NCBI GenBank assembly: GCA_051530055.1
Contig: JBMGUZ010000013.1
Coordinates: 1-58,880 of the forward strand
Direction of reading: 5' to 3'
From: Neoechinorhynchus agilis
Lineage: Eukaryota > Acanthocephala
Length of the DNA: 58,880 bases
Below are positions 10,929-21,664 of the stretch, piece after piece. The notes under the pieces were generated by a model. That model saw only the letters and a list, made by a program, of their open reading frames with translations, was not told where the DNA came from and ran no database searches. Positions within the stretch are counted from its first letter, which is position 1. Every line of letters starts with the position of its first letter. A program made the position numbers and the translations under genes.

Positions 10929-12781
10929 TCAATTTTTTATTATGCTAAGAGAAAATGAAGATAAAAGTGAAATCGGCGGTACGAGAAATTTTGTTCGTGA
11001 TAATATGAACAGAGCGTCGTGTCGCGCGATGTGCAAGAGCCTGGAGGCCGTGAGCCGCAATTGATCGATGGCTTTTGAAAGGAACGTTTTCAGGTTAGAC
11101 AGGTTACCGATTGGAGACCCGAGAATGTCAGCTGAGTCGGTTGCAGTTGTCTTTGCTCCGGAGATTACGGTGAGCAGTTTAGATGCATCCTCTTGGTCGT
11201 CCGAAATGATTTCGCATTTGTCCGTTCTCAGGAATAGTCCGATATCGGCATTGATTTCGGAGATGCTGTTGATGTCGCGGATGAGCTGGTCGATCGCTGG
11301 CGGACAACCTCTGTCATCGCGGAGCGGCATATTGAATTGAACGCGTTCTCCATGTCAAGATTGACCACAGCCGTTCCCTTATTGATACCATTTCGACTAT
11401 ACGCTTGTGCTGAGTGTACGGCCGCCTCGGCTCCAGCAGGAACTCCGACTCCTAATTGAACCGGCAAGAGTTGGTCGATCAATCGATCGGTGACGAACTG
11501 ACACGCGGCTTTGGATGCCAATCGACGGAAGGTACAAACAACGGCAATGGGACGAACCCTTCCACCTTTTTTTGTGAAAGCGATCAGCTTGGTACCACAG
11601 AGTAGACGCGCGACTGGAGGAGGTACGGAACCGCGGACGATTACGCGTGTGAGCTCGGTGATTGCGTTCAGCAATCGCGTACCTTGAGCTCCAGAAGAGA
11701 AGCAGGTCAAATCCCGTAAGTGTCGAGGGCTTAAACCATCATGCCCTCCAGCTGACGATGGCGGAAAGGACATCAGAGCGTAAGTGACGGTGGAGACTGT
11801 AATAGGTATGAGGGGATCGCGGTCGGACTCTGTGAACGACGGATCATAATTTGGCTTGAAGCAACTCCGTCTGCGTGGAGGATGCTTCAATTTTAAGGAG
11901 TCGAGGGTGTCCTTGTTCGGCGCGAGTAGGCGGTCCGTTCCGCTTACAAGTCAAACGGCACCCCTTAGGTCGCCGTCCTCCAGCTTCTCGGAGCATTTCG
12001 CACGTAGTTGAGATTCCGAGTCGTGAGGAGCATTACGGCGATGGCTCTGCCATCCAAGATGCTCGACTTGTTCAAAGGACTCGAAAGCGTCGGACCGCTT
12101 GCGAATCTTTTGACTGAGCGATTTATTCTCGTTGGCTTCAGCAGTTTGTGTGGGAACACGTAAGACGGCTTTGGGAAACACGTGGAGGTTGAACCAGTCA
12201 GATGGTACGGTTAGATCTCGTATGATACGCTCGATCAGGCATGCTAATTTGGAAGCTACAGAGGACCTGGCGCCTTGCGGGATTCGTCCAATCATGCGGG
12301 TACCGTGTGAAAGCATCTCGATCAGTGGTGGAGGTGGGGCATTCGTGTCTGTGTCCACAGTTGTGAGTTCGGTTAAATTGGATGGATTGGATGGATTGGA
12401 TGAAGACGGAGAAGCAGGCTGAGTTGGAGGTTTTCTGGATCCAGGGCAATGCGAACCATGTTGACCGTGGGAGCGGACGAGACCACTGAGAGTCGGTTTG
12501 AAGACACGAAGACAAACACTGCATTTGACGGATTTGCATTGGAGACTGGGTACCCCTTCGCCAGCAAGCGAAACAGCCGTCGCTGCGGACGTTGTTGCGG
12601 CATGCAAACTGCCTCCCTCGATAGAGGCCGCACTCGCACTGAGGTTTGAACTATCGGAATGCAATCTTTCCGGTGTTCCTCTGTTTACCATTGCGGGAAT
12701 GTTTTCGAAGAGCACATGGGTTTCTCCTCGCCGGCGAGCGACGCAAGCCGGTGCGGCGGACGTTGTTGCAGTGGTACTCAA
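10929..12781 (-). mobile_element. R2-type LINE (restriction-like endonuclease clade), 3'-truncated
   Basis: The minus strand reads a LINE polyprotein. N-terminally there is a zinc-finger motif (CSVCLRVF, then H and HC after about 20 residues) in a Ser/Thr/Ala-rich region, then a conserved FPKAVLRVP block and a reverse transcriptase (KGGRVRPIAV, LDMENAFNS). One in-frame TGA after GDLRGAV breaks an otherwise continuous frame. The middle of the polymerase, between AFNS and a DD-containing segment, is deleted (about 65-130 residues expected there), and the frame shifts at the deletion. The following part (TDKCEII, thumb region) ends near 10929, so the endonuclease is absent. The family is the same as the four other LINE pieces in the window. 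Confidence 0.8.
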
Positions 12782-12869
12782 TTATCCTTAAACGTTTTTT
12801 ATATTGTTAAGCAAATCGAAGTGTTGATCATCAATCAATTTGTAAATATGCGCAAAGATAGTGAGCGGC

Positions 12870-13262
12870 CTGTATTCCCTTAAATGAAGAATCGACGTTG
12901 CTCAAATCATTATACCAAAGCGAGGACATTAATCTTGAGAATCTTAAATCTAAACTTCACAACTCGACTACTAATGTAGTTCAATCAAAGTCCACATAAC
13001 AACATTAAGCAAAAAAGCCTGGTGGAACTTGGCATCGAGCTCCGAAATATGATCAATATTGGCATCAATAATGCCAATTGGATGTACGCGCGAGCAAATA
13101 TCGGAGAGTTTATGAGGCGGCCAATAACTGCCAATGAAATTCGTGAATCGGGTATTTTAGAAATAATTGATGAAATGATGAATGAAAAAGGCAGCGAAAA
13201 GATTATTCTGTCCCTTAAAAAAATCAAGTACAGATTGCAGGTAATTCTCAAAAAGTTGACCC
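12870..13262 (+). CDS. Unrecognised gene fragment between two retroelements
   Basis: Two stretches on the plus strand look coding: about 12881-12975 (NEESTLLKSLY, a helical acidic segment) and about 13012-13241 (ELGIELRNMINIG through KKIKYRLQ). The second ends exactly at TTGCAG followed by GTAATT, a plausible donor. The gap between them would be an intron of only about 34 bp, shorter than others here. No family is recognised. Retroelements on both sides suggest a stranded exon pair. Confidence 0.3.
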
Positions 13263-13393
13263 TCAAATCGAAGCGGAAAAGATGAAATTAGGAAATAAGA
13301 TTACTAAGCGCTGCTTGGTTGTTCAGCCGCCTGTTTTATCTGGTGATGATTGTTTGATAGACAATCCGACTGAAAGAGAGAGATTTTATTCAA

Positions 13394-13432
13394 ACACCGA
13401 GCTTTCGCCGTCCAACGGCTTCTTCAGGGTGT
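13394..13432 (-). ncRNA. Minimal hammerhead ribozyme motif, PLE 2
   Basis: On the minus strand: ACACC, then CUGAAGA, a stem II made of GCCGU and ACGGC around UGG, GAA, the self-complementary AGCU, C at the cleavage position, then GGUGU. ACACC and GGUGU give a perfect 5-bp stem I. This has the same architecture as the PLE 1 motif with different stem sequences, so the pairing is supported by covariation. It lies 3' of the PLE 2 ORF, where the PLE pseudo-LTR is expected. Confidence 0.75.
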
Positions 13433-13465
13433 AATCTGCAATGCGAGTGGAGGTTCACATGAGAT

Positions 13466-14629
13466 TCATGACGGCAGACAACTCATCCTTCTGGTTAATG
13501 AGTGTCCTACCGACCGATGCCCGCTAGAGTCCTCACGATCCCGGGTCTCTCGGGATATGATCAGCGCTTCCGCTATCGACAGTTCGACGGGATCCTGCGC
13601 TTTGTACATTATGCGCGTGGACAGCTGAACTGTTCCATCCGGGTGGACTCGCGAATAATGTTTCGCCCACGGTGTCGTCACATACGATTGCGCACTTGGG
13701 TTCAACGAGTTTCGTACATGCTCGGTTACTCTTTGGCGAAGTGGCCTTTCTGTTTTGCCCACGTACGTGACCAAGTGGCCACGGTCAATCCGACACCGTT
13801 CACACCGGATCTCGTAGACCACACTGCTCTGATCGCACATCTTCCAGTCACGATCAATGGCTTGCTGACGCTCCTCGTCCATCCTCGCACCTGCTGCGTA
13901 TCTGCACATTAGGCACGACCGAGGGCATTCCTGATGATCCTCATGATGCCTCGTTCTCGTCAGCATCCTCCGCAGCGTTCTACACCCTCTGTGCACAATA
14001 CGCACATTCAACCCTGCTTGCCTGGGCAGTACTTTAACTCTCTTCGTGAATATTTCACTCACGTACGGAATTCGTAGGATCGGCCTATCGTCCTTTCGTT
14101 CCCTCATGGGTCCAGCGTCTCGTCTAATTCTATTTTCCACTTCTCGCTGGAATCCTTCGATCTCCTCTGTCGAATATCCGTTGTCCGCGAAGATCTTGTT
14201 TACTGCTTCGACCGCTCCACGCTTCGCGTCCCACGACGATGAGCAGGTGGTTGCCGATTTATGCATACCAGCGTATATCGCCGCTTTCATCGCCCAAGGA
14301 TGGTGAGAATCTCGGTGCATCACAATCGACTTCCTGCATGGCTTTCGATACCAATTGAAGTTGGACACATCGTCGGATTTGAAGCGGAGATTGAGGAATG
14401 GCAGATAGTCCGAAGGTTGGTCTCTCGTAACCCGAATCCTCCTATTCGAGTCCATTGAATTTAATAGTGATTCAATGGTATCGACCTCATCATCCTCGGT
14501 GAAGTTCAGCAACACATCGTCCACATAGCGGAGGTAAACTTGACTCGACGCTAAATGTGGATAGATGTGCAGTCTTTCCAGGTCCTCGAGGTAGAGGATG
14601 GCCAATACCGGAGCTAAACTATTTCCCAT
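13466..14629 (-). CDS. PLE 2 reverse transcriptase (partial) and GIY-YIG domain
   Basis: 387 residues open from the AMGNSLAP motif (motif B) onward. The frame starts with this internal ATG and clearly belongs to a longer protein, because matching sequence continues upstream to about 14830. YVDD lies near residue 34 and FLNLRF near 74. A long linker with cysteine pairs (CPRSCLMC) follows, then GIY-YIG residues as VVYEI and TYVGKTER with a downstream RVTEH. The protein lacks the first half of the polymerase, so it cannot be active alone. Confidence 0.8.
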   Translation of the reverse strand: MGNSLAPVLAILYLEDLERLHIYPHLASSQVYLRYVDDVLLNFTEDDEVDTIESLLNSMDSNRRIRVTRDQPSDYLPFLNLRFKSDDVSNFNWYRKPCRKSIVMHRDSHHPWAMKAAIYAGMHKSATTCSSSWDAKRGAVEAVNKIFADNGYSTEEIEGFQREVENRIRRDAGPMRERKDDRPILRIPYVSEIFTKRVKVLPRQAGLNVRIVHRGCRTLRRMLTRTRHHEDHQECPRSCLMCRYAAGARMDEERQQAIDRDWKMCDQSSVVYEIRCERCRIDRGHLVTYVGKTERPLRQRVTEHVRNSLNPSAQSYVTTPWAKHYSRVHPDGTVQLSTRIMYKAQDPVELSIAEALIISRETRDREDSSGHRSVGHSLTRRMSCLPS

Positions 14630-14888
14630 TGCGAGACCACGAACTTGCTTATATAGCTGGTTTCGATAACGAAAAAGGGTTGCACTTCAGTACCAATCGA
14701 GTCAGACCAATAACATCGTCTGGAAGTAGACCGAAGAGGTCATGAGGATCGAGCGGTAATCCATATGACGATCCGTCAAGTTTTCTATGCCCTCTCGCAA
14801 CAACAATTTTCTCTCTGTGTGGTCATCATCTCGCGAGGCACGACCGAGGGCATTCCTGATGATCCTCATGATGCCTCGTTCTCGTCGT

Positions 14889-15790
14889 CGATCTCGGTCT
14901 CTTCAGACCTGGTGCTGAGAATCATCCAACCACACACTCGAATAGAGTCGCACCCACCACCTGAACTGATTGAAATGCACGCTCAATGGACATCAGTGTT
15001 CGGGCAGGTCGTTCCAACGGAAACAAACTCCCAAAAATGTAGGACTGCCTTGCTCCACACTGCGTATTATCAGCAGCTTCTTAACTCATGCTCGTCTCCC
15101 AACGATAGAGCTCGTCTCTTGGCAGTCTCAGCTCCACACTCCAGCGACTTCTTGAAGGCTTTCCCAATCACATCTGTTGGCACGATGCTGGATGATCAGG
15201 CCATCACCGTCGCTGTGGGACTTCGGTTGGGCATCGAATTCTCAGGCTCATATACATGTCGGTGCGGTGAGACAGTGAACGGATCGGGAACTCACGGCCT
15301 TGACTGCAAGCGATCAATTGCTCGCCACGCACGGCACTCAGCAGTCAACCGCATAATCAAGGAAGCCCTCTCAACGGCCGGGTTTCCAGCTCGACTCGAA
15401 CCAGTTGGACTCTCCCAGAACGACGGTAAACGCCCTGATGGAGCGACTCTCCTCCAATGGTGCTCCGGGAAAATACTGGTTTGGGATTTTACCTGCCCCA
15501 ACACGGGTATGCCACCTCAAAGGCGGGAGCATTCGCCAGCTTCAGCGAGGAAAAGAAGCGGCAGAAGTACTCCTCGCTCGATGGGCATCAATATATTTTC
15601 ATTCCGATTGCGGTGGAAACACTGGGATGTCTCGGAAAAGAAGCCGATTATTTCCTCTCACGACTGGGAGGGATGCTAAAACATGCCACCGGCGATATGC
15701 GATCCAGCAGCTTCCTGTTGCAGCGAATCAGCGCGGCGATCCAACTCGGCAATGCCGCGGCCATCAAGGAAGCTGCCGAACAAACATAAC
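14889..15790 (+). mobile_element. R2-type LINE 3' end with endonuclease, plus strand
   Basis: The plus strand encodes the C-terminal third of the LINE. It has the CxCG...HGLDCKRS zinc-binding stretch, then KRPDG and WDFTC, which fit the PD-(D/E)XK restriction-like endonuclease. The frame shifts just after the endonuclease and continues as AGAFASFSEEKK to the conserved tail SSFLLQRISAAIQLGNAA, ending in TAA near 15789. The 5' side is fused to a 51-bp piece of PLE 2. The cysteines and the RPD/D residues are present, but the frameshift and lack of a polymerase make it a dead fragment. Confidence 0.8.
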
Positions 15791-16614
15791 ATTTGAAGAC
15801 AACAAATTGAGTAATTCATGGATAAGCGGTTTCGACGCTTGTCAGCCTACATTTAGTAATATCACGCAATTTGTGTTGCAAATAAGTTTTATTTGCTGTA
15901 TTTTACATTGCTTTGGATCTGATTCCTCTTTGTTTTTCATTTTTGTCCTCTGGATTAAAATTATGATTGCTATGTTTTTTCTTGGGATGTCTTTAGAAAG
16001 TACAATTTATCCAAATTTATTGCTTCAAAAAAGAGAATATTTAAACTTTAATATAATTAATAACCCCGGGGATCGCGTGAAGGGAATTCGAGGATTGAGC
16101 TGCAAGCACATTACTTGAGCAGATTTTATTGAACCTCAAGCGCTGTGGCTATTATAAAGCTATAAAGTTGGGAAAATACTGATCGGAATCGTCGGAAATC
16201 TGCACTAAAATCTTTTATATTGCACACAAATTGTTGGATGTGAGAGGTTGAACAATAAAGAAACTCCTTAAGAGGGTTCGAAATACATTTTATCTTTGCG
16301 AACACATTCACAAGTGGCCATTGGGATTATTAATCTCGACATTAAATCTTTATTAATAATTAAACGGGCGACTTTAACCTTTTTGCTTCATATTTTTCGT
16401 GTACCGTTTCGAATACTACAAAATATTTTTATTCTTTTAAATGACTAGAACTCGGTCTCAGTTCGCAAAGAATATTGACTGAGTAAAATTCTGATCACAT
16501 TTTATTCCTTGAACTCTTTCCGCTAAACAAAAAAGGCATCAATATTCAACAACACCTTTGGTCAATACTCCAAAAACATCATTTCTTGATAATATATTAA
16601 AAATATTTATTCTA
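15791..16614. other. Intergenic, no gene seen
   Basis: AT-rich sequence holding the 3' flank of the LINE piece and the 3' flank of the Argonaute gene. Open frames here are short and without domain signal. Confidence 0.5.
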
Positions 16615-19557
16615 TTAACAAAAGTACAAGAGACCACTCAGGCGATCGCTGAGTGAAAGAATAAGAAACTTCAATTTCTTCTCTGTAGGTTTCACTTCGT
16701 GGCTCACCTTTTCATCTCCATTTTTGACAACCAAGTCATCTTCATAAAAATAATCTCGGACTGTTGGATCGCAGAGCTGCAAAAATTCTACATAATGTCT
16801 CGCCCGGAAAGCGACGTGATGGGCATAATAACAAGGTGCCGGGATTGAGACTGAACGAAAGCATTTAGCATACAAATGGCACAAATTAAAAGTTACTTGC
16901 ATAAGATTATTCTCATTAAATCCAATGGAATCATAGATTAATCTGTACCGCGTTGGTCTCGATGTTCCTTGGATTCCCGCGTGGCTCACCAGAAATGCAT
17001 CGACTATGGAATCCATGCAGACTTCTGGGGAATATACGGTTCCGGGAAGTGGATTTCCGTTGCGATCGCCGTCTCTTCGATCAGAAGGGAACATTCGGAG
17101 ATGATGCCGCTTCTGGACGACAACGACGCTGAGTTTAATCTCGTCCCCCATTCCTTCTTTTCGACAGGCTTCTATTATGCCATTGACTTCGAATCGATTG
17201 ACTAAGTCGAGTTGAGTATCGGAAACGCCATCTCGGTACAAAAGGATTCGGTCCGGCAAACATTTGTTTCGCTCTCGATACTTTCCCAGTATCCTTCGCA
17301 TTATTGTTTCTAAGTTATAAACAATTTCTATACTTGACTTTGAAGCTTGAGGATTTTTCTGAAGGGAAATCTCGGTAACATAGGAATGAGGAACAAAGTC
17401 AACCGAAGCTACAACGGCGGCTATCGAAACTCGGCTAAGGTGTCCTTGACTATTCAGAACCCGATGGGTAACATCGAGACCGACAAACATGGTCCTTCCG
17501 TAATTTCCAATTTGTGGATTAAACTTAAATGGCACTGGATTTCGTGTTAGACTCACGTTAACACCGCCGAGCTTTGCACAAAGTTTGTTACAAATATTTG
17601 CGATAACCTGACCGTCCGGATTACCGCTCCTATCTCGTCTTTTTATCGCTTTGTCAGTGATGAACTGAGTAATCGATCCGCTGACTAGTTCCGCAGCAGC
17701 CTTAACTGCTGAATATTGGTAGTTGTTCCGTCTTGCAAAAAAGAATGTCACTTTTGTAGTATTTCCTGATAAGATATATCGAGGAAATTGAACGTTGAAT
17801 TCGTCTCGATGCCACATATGACGATGTCCATTTTCAGTCAGATCGATTCCATATCTTCGTGCCGTTTCAATCAGCCTCTTTAAGAATTGCTGGACGCTAT
17901 CCTCGTCTATTGACAGATTATCCGGAAAAATGTAATAAGACCATGTCAAGTCTTTTCCAACTCCTTTAAAGAATGAAAATTCTTTACCGGCATTCCAGGC
18001 TCCATGATGCCTCTGATATGTTATTTGACCTTGAGAATGATAAATCATTGGTATCGGTAAAAGACCGGCATCGACTACAGCCATACGATCGGATACTTCG
18101 AGTCTCCATTCTTTAAAATATTTCGCACACTCGTTGTTCTTGTTTGATTGCAAATACATTAATTTCGAATCAATATTAAACTTCCTCTGAGTCGGAGAAA
18201 GTGTTGTTCTTTTAATAACATCCGCCATTTGATTCTTAAGTTCTTCGTTCTGTACCTTTCGTGCTGCGAGATATACAAGTTCCAATGGAACTACGGCATT
18301 TCCTCTTTTACCCGTCGCAACGGTCACAAAATGAGGCAAACAATCATGGCCGTAATGTTGTTTGAAAAATTGACCAACGCTAATATTCGAGTGACCATCG
18401 TCATTGTTTAAAACGAATTTGTATTCAAAAGGTGATTCCATCTTAAAGGAATTAAAGGTGGCGTACCGCTTATGCTTCCCTTCCGAATCATATTTTACAA
18501 TGATCTTTGTTCGGTCCTTCAAAAGTTCACTAACCGATTGTAATAATTGAGGATTAGTTTTGCTGGCGGTTAAATCGTCTTCCGATATTCCTTTTTTCCG
18601 GAGGAAATCAAGCAACGATATTTCGGGTGCGATAACTGCATTTGCGACATCGACATTCAATGCTAAAGCGTCGAATGCAATCACGGCACTGGCGAAGATT
18701 CCGTTAAAGAGTCCTTTGAATGAATCGAGTCGATGAGCAGGTGGATCATTTAAAGGAAAAAAAGATCTCCCAAAGTTAATTAGAAGATTCGATAGTGCGA
18801 ATTTAAAGACAATATCGATTATTGCCATCTGCGGACGGAGTGCAACAGATTTTCCGATCATGTTTCTTATCAATGCAATGTCCTGCTCCATATCGATTTC
18901 ATTGGTTTTCTTAAATATAACCAAATACTTTTCAGAGACGAGTATTGAACACTCATCGCTGCCTGTTGCGAAATCGCTTAGTGAGTAAACCACACGACCA
19001 CCGTTGTATACAGTTCGGTACTTGAATTCAGATTCACGATCATTTGCCATTTTCAATATCGCTTTTTTAATTATAATTCGCTGTTTTAATGAAGATAAGA
19101 CGTTTTCTCCGTTTGGGTTATTGACAACCAAACCTATATCTTTATCTTCAATCTTCACATCGTACTGCTTTACTCTGAAAGGAGTTGAATTGGTCAGTGG
19201 AAAATAATTGATCATCATTTTCATCGACTTATTTAATTTAATTTTTGTACAGTAAACATTTTTTGGACGTGTTTCCACGCTGCATTCTTGTCGCAGCGTA
19301 TTTATTTCAAAACATTCAAAATCATTAGGTTTAAAAGTATGGATCGACATCACTTCTTTTGCAATCAAGCCTATGAATTTATGGGATTCATCTATCGACA
19401 TATTAATTATTTTGCTTTCTTCATTATATTGTCTTTGTGGTTCTGCATCGTTTCCCCTTTGACCTTGATTTCTCTGGTACCGTCCACGGTTTGGCCATCT
19501 CCCACCTCGATATCTTCGGTTGCTTCCATTGTACCGATTGTTGTTATTGCTGGACAT
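16615..19557 (-). CDS. Argonaute (AGO clade), intronless, complete catalytic tetrad
   Basis: A single frame of 980 residues with no intron. The first 45 residues are rich in Arg, Gly and Asn (RRYRGGRW). The N domain and a divergent PAZ domain follow (PAZ around residues 330-450, with LPHFVTVATG and VPLELVYLAARK). The PIWI domain starts near 689 and has D695 (VGLDVTH), E744 (SSIEIV), D776 (YRDGVS) and H912 (YYAHHVAF). The spacing between E, D and H is close to that of human AGO2, so slicing activity is plausible. SHAGIQGTSRP, VVVQKRHH and SVSIPAPCYYAH are AGO-clade signatures rather than Piwi-clade. The ATG is at 19557, and TTTATTTAG just before it could be an acceptor for a 5' UTR intron. Absence of introns, in a window where other long genes are split, suggests an old retrocopy or intron loss. 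Confidence 0.93.
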   Translation of the reverse strand: MSSNNNNRYNGSNRRYRGGRWPNRGRYQRNQGQRGNDAEPQRQYNEESKIINMSIDESHKFIGLIAKEVMSIHTFKPNDFECFEINTLRQECSVETRPKNVYCTKIKLNKSMKMMINYFPLTNSTPFRVKQYDVKIEDKDIGLVVNNPNGENVLSSLKQRIIIKKAILKMANDRESEFKYRTVYNGGRVVYSLSDFATGSDECSILVSEKYLVIFKKTNEIDMEQDIALIRNMIGKSVALRPQMAIIDIVFKFALSNLLINFGRSFFPLNDPPAHRLDSFKGLFNGIFASAVIAFDALALNVDVANAVIAPEISLLDFLRKKGISEDDLTASKTNPQLLQSVSELLKDRTKIIVKYDSEGKHKRYATFNSFKMESPFEYKFVLNNDDGHSNISVGQFFKQHYGHDCLPHFVTVATGKRGNAVVPLELVYLAARKVQNEELKNQMADVIKRTTLSPTQRKFNIDSKLMYLQSNKNNECAKYFKEWRLEVSDRMAVVDAGLLPIPMIYHSQGQITYQRHHGAWNAGKEFSFFKGVGKDLTWSYYIFPDNLSIDEDSVQQFLKRLIETARRYGIDLTENGHRHMWHRDEFNVQFPRYILSGNTTKVTFFFARRNNYQYSAVKAAAELVSGSITQFITDKAIKRRDRSGNPDGQVIANICNKLCAKLGGVNVSLTRNPVPFKFNPQIGNYGRTMFVGLDVTHRVLNSQGHLSRVSIAAVVASVDFVPHSYVTEISLQKNPQASKSSIEIVYNLETIMRRILGKYRERNKCLPDRILLYRDGVSDTQLDLVNRFEVNGIIEACRKEGMGDEIKLSVVVVQKRHHLRMFPSDRRDGDRNGNPLPGTVYSPEVCMDSIVDAFLVSHAGIQGTSRPTRYRLIYDSIGFNENNLMQVTFNLCHLYAKCFRSVSIPAPCYYAHHVAFRARHYVEFLQLCDPTVRDYFYEDDLVVKNGDEKVSHEVKPTEKKLKFLILSLSDRLSGLLYFC

Positions 19558-21172
19558 CTCTAAATAAACTTTATTAGTGGAGAGTAATCAATCGACAGTT
19601 TGAGCTAACGAGAAACGTTCTTGAATGAAAAAATTGATCTATTCAATTTTGTCAGAGTGCAAATGTAGAGAACGCAAAGAGATCAGGATCGATATTCGAT
19701 CATTCGGTAAAATGGCTAAATACCTCTAATAGATTGTTTTTCCGTTATAAAGTGCGAAACGCAAATCTGAAGAAAACTGTACTCTCTATGGGTGCGTTTA
19801 TTATTTACGATTAAAAAAATAATTTGCTCTTCATACCAATCACGATTAATAAACATATTTTTCAATATGGATTATCTTTAATTAAAGGTATTATTTAATA
19901 TTATCAAATACAATTTATCGAACGAAATTTTTACATGTTCGTAAAGTTAGAAAATCGGTTATTGCCCAAAATTAGATTGAACGCAAATCTGATCTATGAC
20001 CTTGATGAAATTATAAAGACAATAAATCTGTTGCAAATGAGAATCCCTTCGCTGTGGGATTTTGCATGCTTTTTTCGTAGGCCTAAAGTCCCAGAAATAA
20101 ATAATTACTCCTAAGAAGAGTTTTCTTCAATAGCGTTTACATTTAAAAATGCTATTTTAGGTTTTGAATAAACGTCTTTACATTCAAGTTTTCAAACGAA
20201 TTGAGTTCTATTTCAAAACTGTATGCAGTATCAAATCCAAAGGAATTAAATTAAAGTGATTTAAAATTATCCGTTAATAGATAATTTATTGGCTGGATAG
20301 CTCTCTATTTCGACGCAGCCAATAACAGGCCAAGTTTTAAACAATAAATGAATATGCGATGGCTGTGGGAATTCTTGAATTTTTCGTAATATCTAATTTC
20401 TATGATGTAAAATTTTTGCAGAAGCGAACTTTGTATTTTATTTTGCTTCAAAGAAAAAGCTAAAACATTAAGACAAGTTGGATTTATTGTGCTGATGTAA
20501 ATTTTACTTTCGATCAGACATGCCGTTATCAACTGATCTAATTCGCTTACTTCATCGATTTCTTTTATTTAGAACTATATTTCGAAAAGAAATCGACCGT
20601 ACCATATAAATGCACGAGTTCGTTTGCATCCCAATGGTCAAGTTTTAAACGTCTGTCATTGTTGATAAGAAATCGGAATTGATAGAGAAATTCATTGCCA
20701 CTTGAATAACTATTTATTCAATTAAAATAATTTGCTCAAAAATAGCGATGACTCACGTTGATAAAGTTTTACTCAATTTCTGTGAAGTTTCATCTATCGC
20801 ATTTTTGCTAAGTTTACTATTTGGATTCTCTTTGTCATTATTTCATCTTCTTGTTTCAAAGTTTTCATTGAACGTAATTTTTTTATCAGATTTTACCTTC
20901 TTTATTCGACCAAACTTTGCTTCTTGTTCGACTGAGTTAGGGAATTTAACCATTTACCGGTGGACTTTTTAATACCCGAGATAACTTCTACAAACTGATT
21001 GAGAGAAAAATTTCAAGTTCAATTCAATATGGTACTCATTTTAAGATGTTGCGATTTAAATATTGACACTTACGCCTTTTCTAACCGATTTGTTTTAATG
21101 CTGTTTCGGAAAAACTTATTAAATTGTATATCTTCCAAAAACAAAAATATTTTCACTTAATTATTAACTTAC
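19558..21172. other. Intergenic or unresolved exons
   Basis: No clear gene is visible between the Argonaute start and the ALIX-like exons. The minus strand from about 20750 to 21120 has several possible short exons (for example ending with GTAAGT near 21070) that could continue the ALIX-like gene, but I could not chain them in one frame. Small open frames at 20305-20532 and 20748-20972 have no domain support. Confidence 0.35.
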
Positions 21173-21664
21173 ATTTTTGGTGTTTTGCTGATTTTCCCGT
21201 ATTTGCGAATAAAGATCTGACTGTGATTCAAGAAGTCTTGAATGCTCGTTCAATAACAAAGACTTGAGTGCTTTTAACCCGCCGCCAATTTCTGTGCTTT
21301 TCAATATTCCAAGATTATAAATTCTAAAACTGCAAATCCAAGTTCGCCATTTGTAAAATATCCTCCATTTACCATTCACAATTGAGAGCATACCAATGTC
21401 TAACAAAACAACTGGGAAGTCTCATCCTCGTATGGAATAAACATTCAATCGCGCCGTCACTCACGTTCATTGCCGTGAGAACTTTCAATGCTCGTTGCTT
21501 TGTTATTTCTAAGTTTTGACAAGCGGCAGATTGTTGTGTAAAGTCGAAATCCGACTTGATCTCTATCTCCATATTATTCATGGATTTTAAAATGTTATCA
21601 GAATCGATGTCGTTGCTTTGTGAATGGATTTGAACATTCGAATTGAAAGTTTCTTCGCTAACTT
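21173..21664 (-). CDS. ALIX/HD-PTP-like V-domain exons (partial gene)
   Basis: Two minus-strand exons chain in phase: 21373-21664 (after acceptor TTATAG) and 21173-21329 (after TTTGCAG), each followed by a GT donor (GTAAAT, GTAAGT). They encode about 149 residues. The stretch RALKVLTAMN, then LPSCFVRHW, then GGGLKALKSLLL and LLESQSDLY follows the pattern of the V-shaped domain of BRO1-family proteins such as ALIX (a leucine-rich helix, LPPSL, GG, then paired leucines). The match is short and the assignment is tentative. Neither the BRO1 domain nor an ATG exon was found, so the gene is either incomplete or continues in exons I cannot resolve. A further ALIX-like exon lies at 23.8-24.3 kb on the opposite strand. 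Confidence 0.45.

Larger units (their letters stand above)
13320..14888 (-). mobile_element. Penelope-like element 2, 5'-truncated
   Basis: A PLE on the minus strand retains the second half of the reverse transcriptase, the GIY-YIG domain and a 3' terminal region with a hammerhead motif. Its upstream end is cut within the polymerase at about 14837. There it meets a 51-bp direct copy (14838-14888) of an internal piece of the same element (13911-13961), as expected if a second partial copy once lay head to tail. It is unrelated in detail to PLE 1 and belongs to a different PLE lineage. Broken, with about one frame break besides the truncation. Confidence 0.8.

Noticed and set aside
11875-12791. 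Plus-strand frames across the minus-strand LINE
   Set aside because: These are mirror frames of the LINE coding sequence without family signatures of their own.
15405-16118. Plus-strand 237-codon frame
   Set aside because: It is an off-frame reading of the LINE endonuclease region that runs into intergenic DNA.
16615-19557. Piwi-clade protein
   Set aside because: SHAGIQGTSRP and SVSIPAPCYYAH are AGO-clade signatures; Piwi proteins have different sequence at these places.
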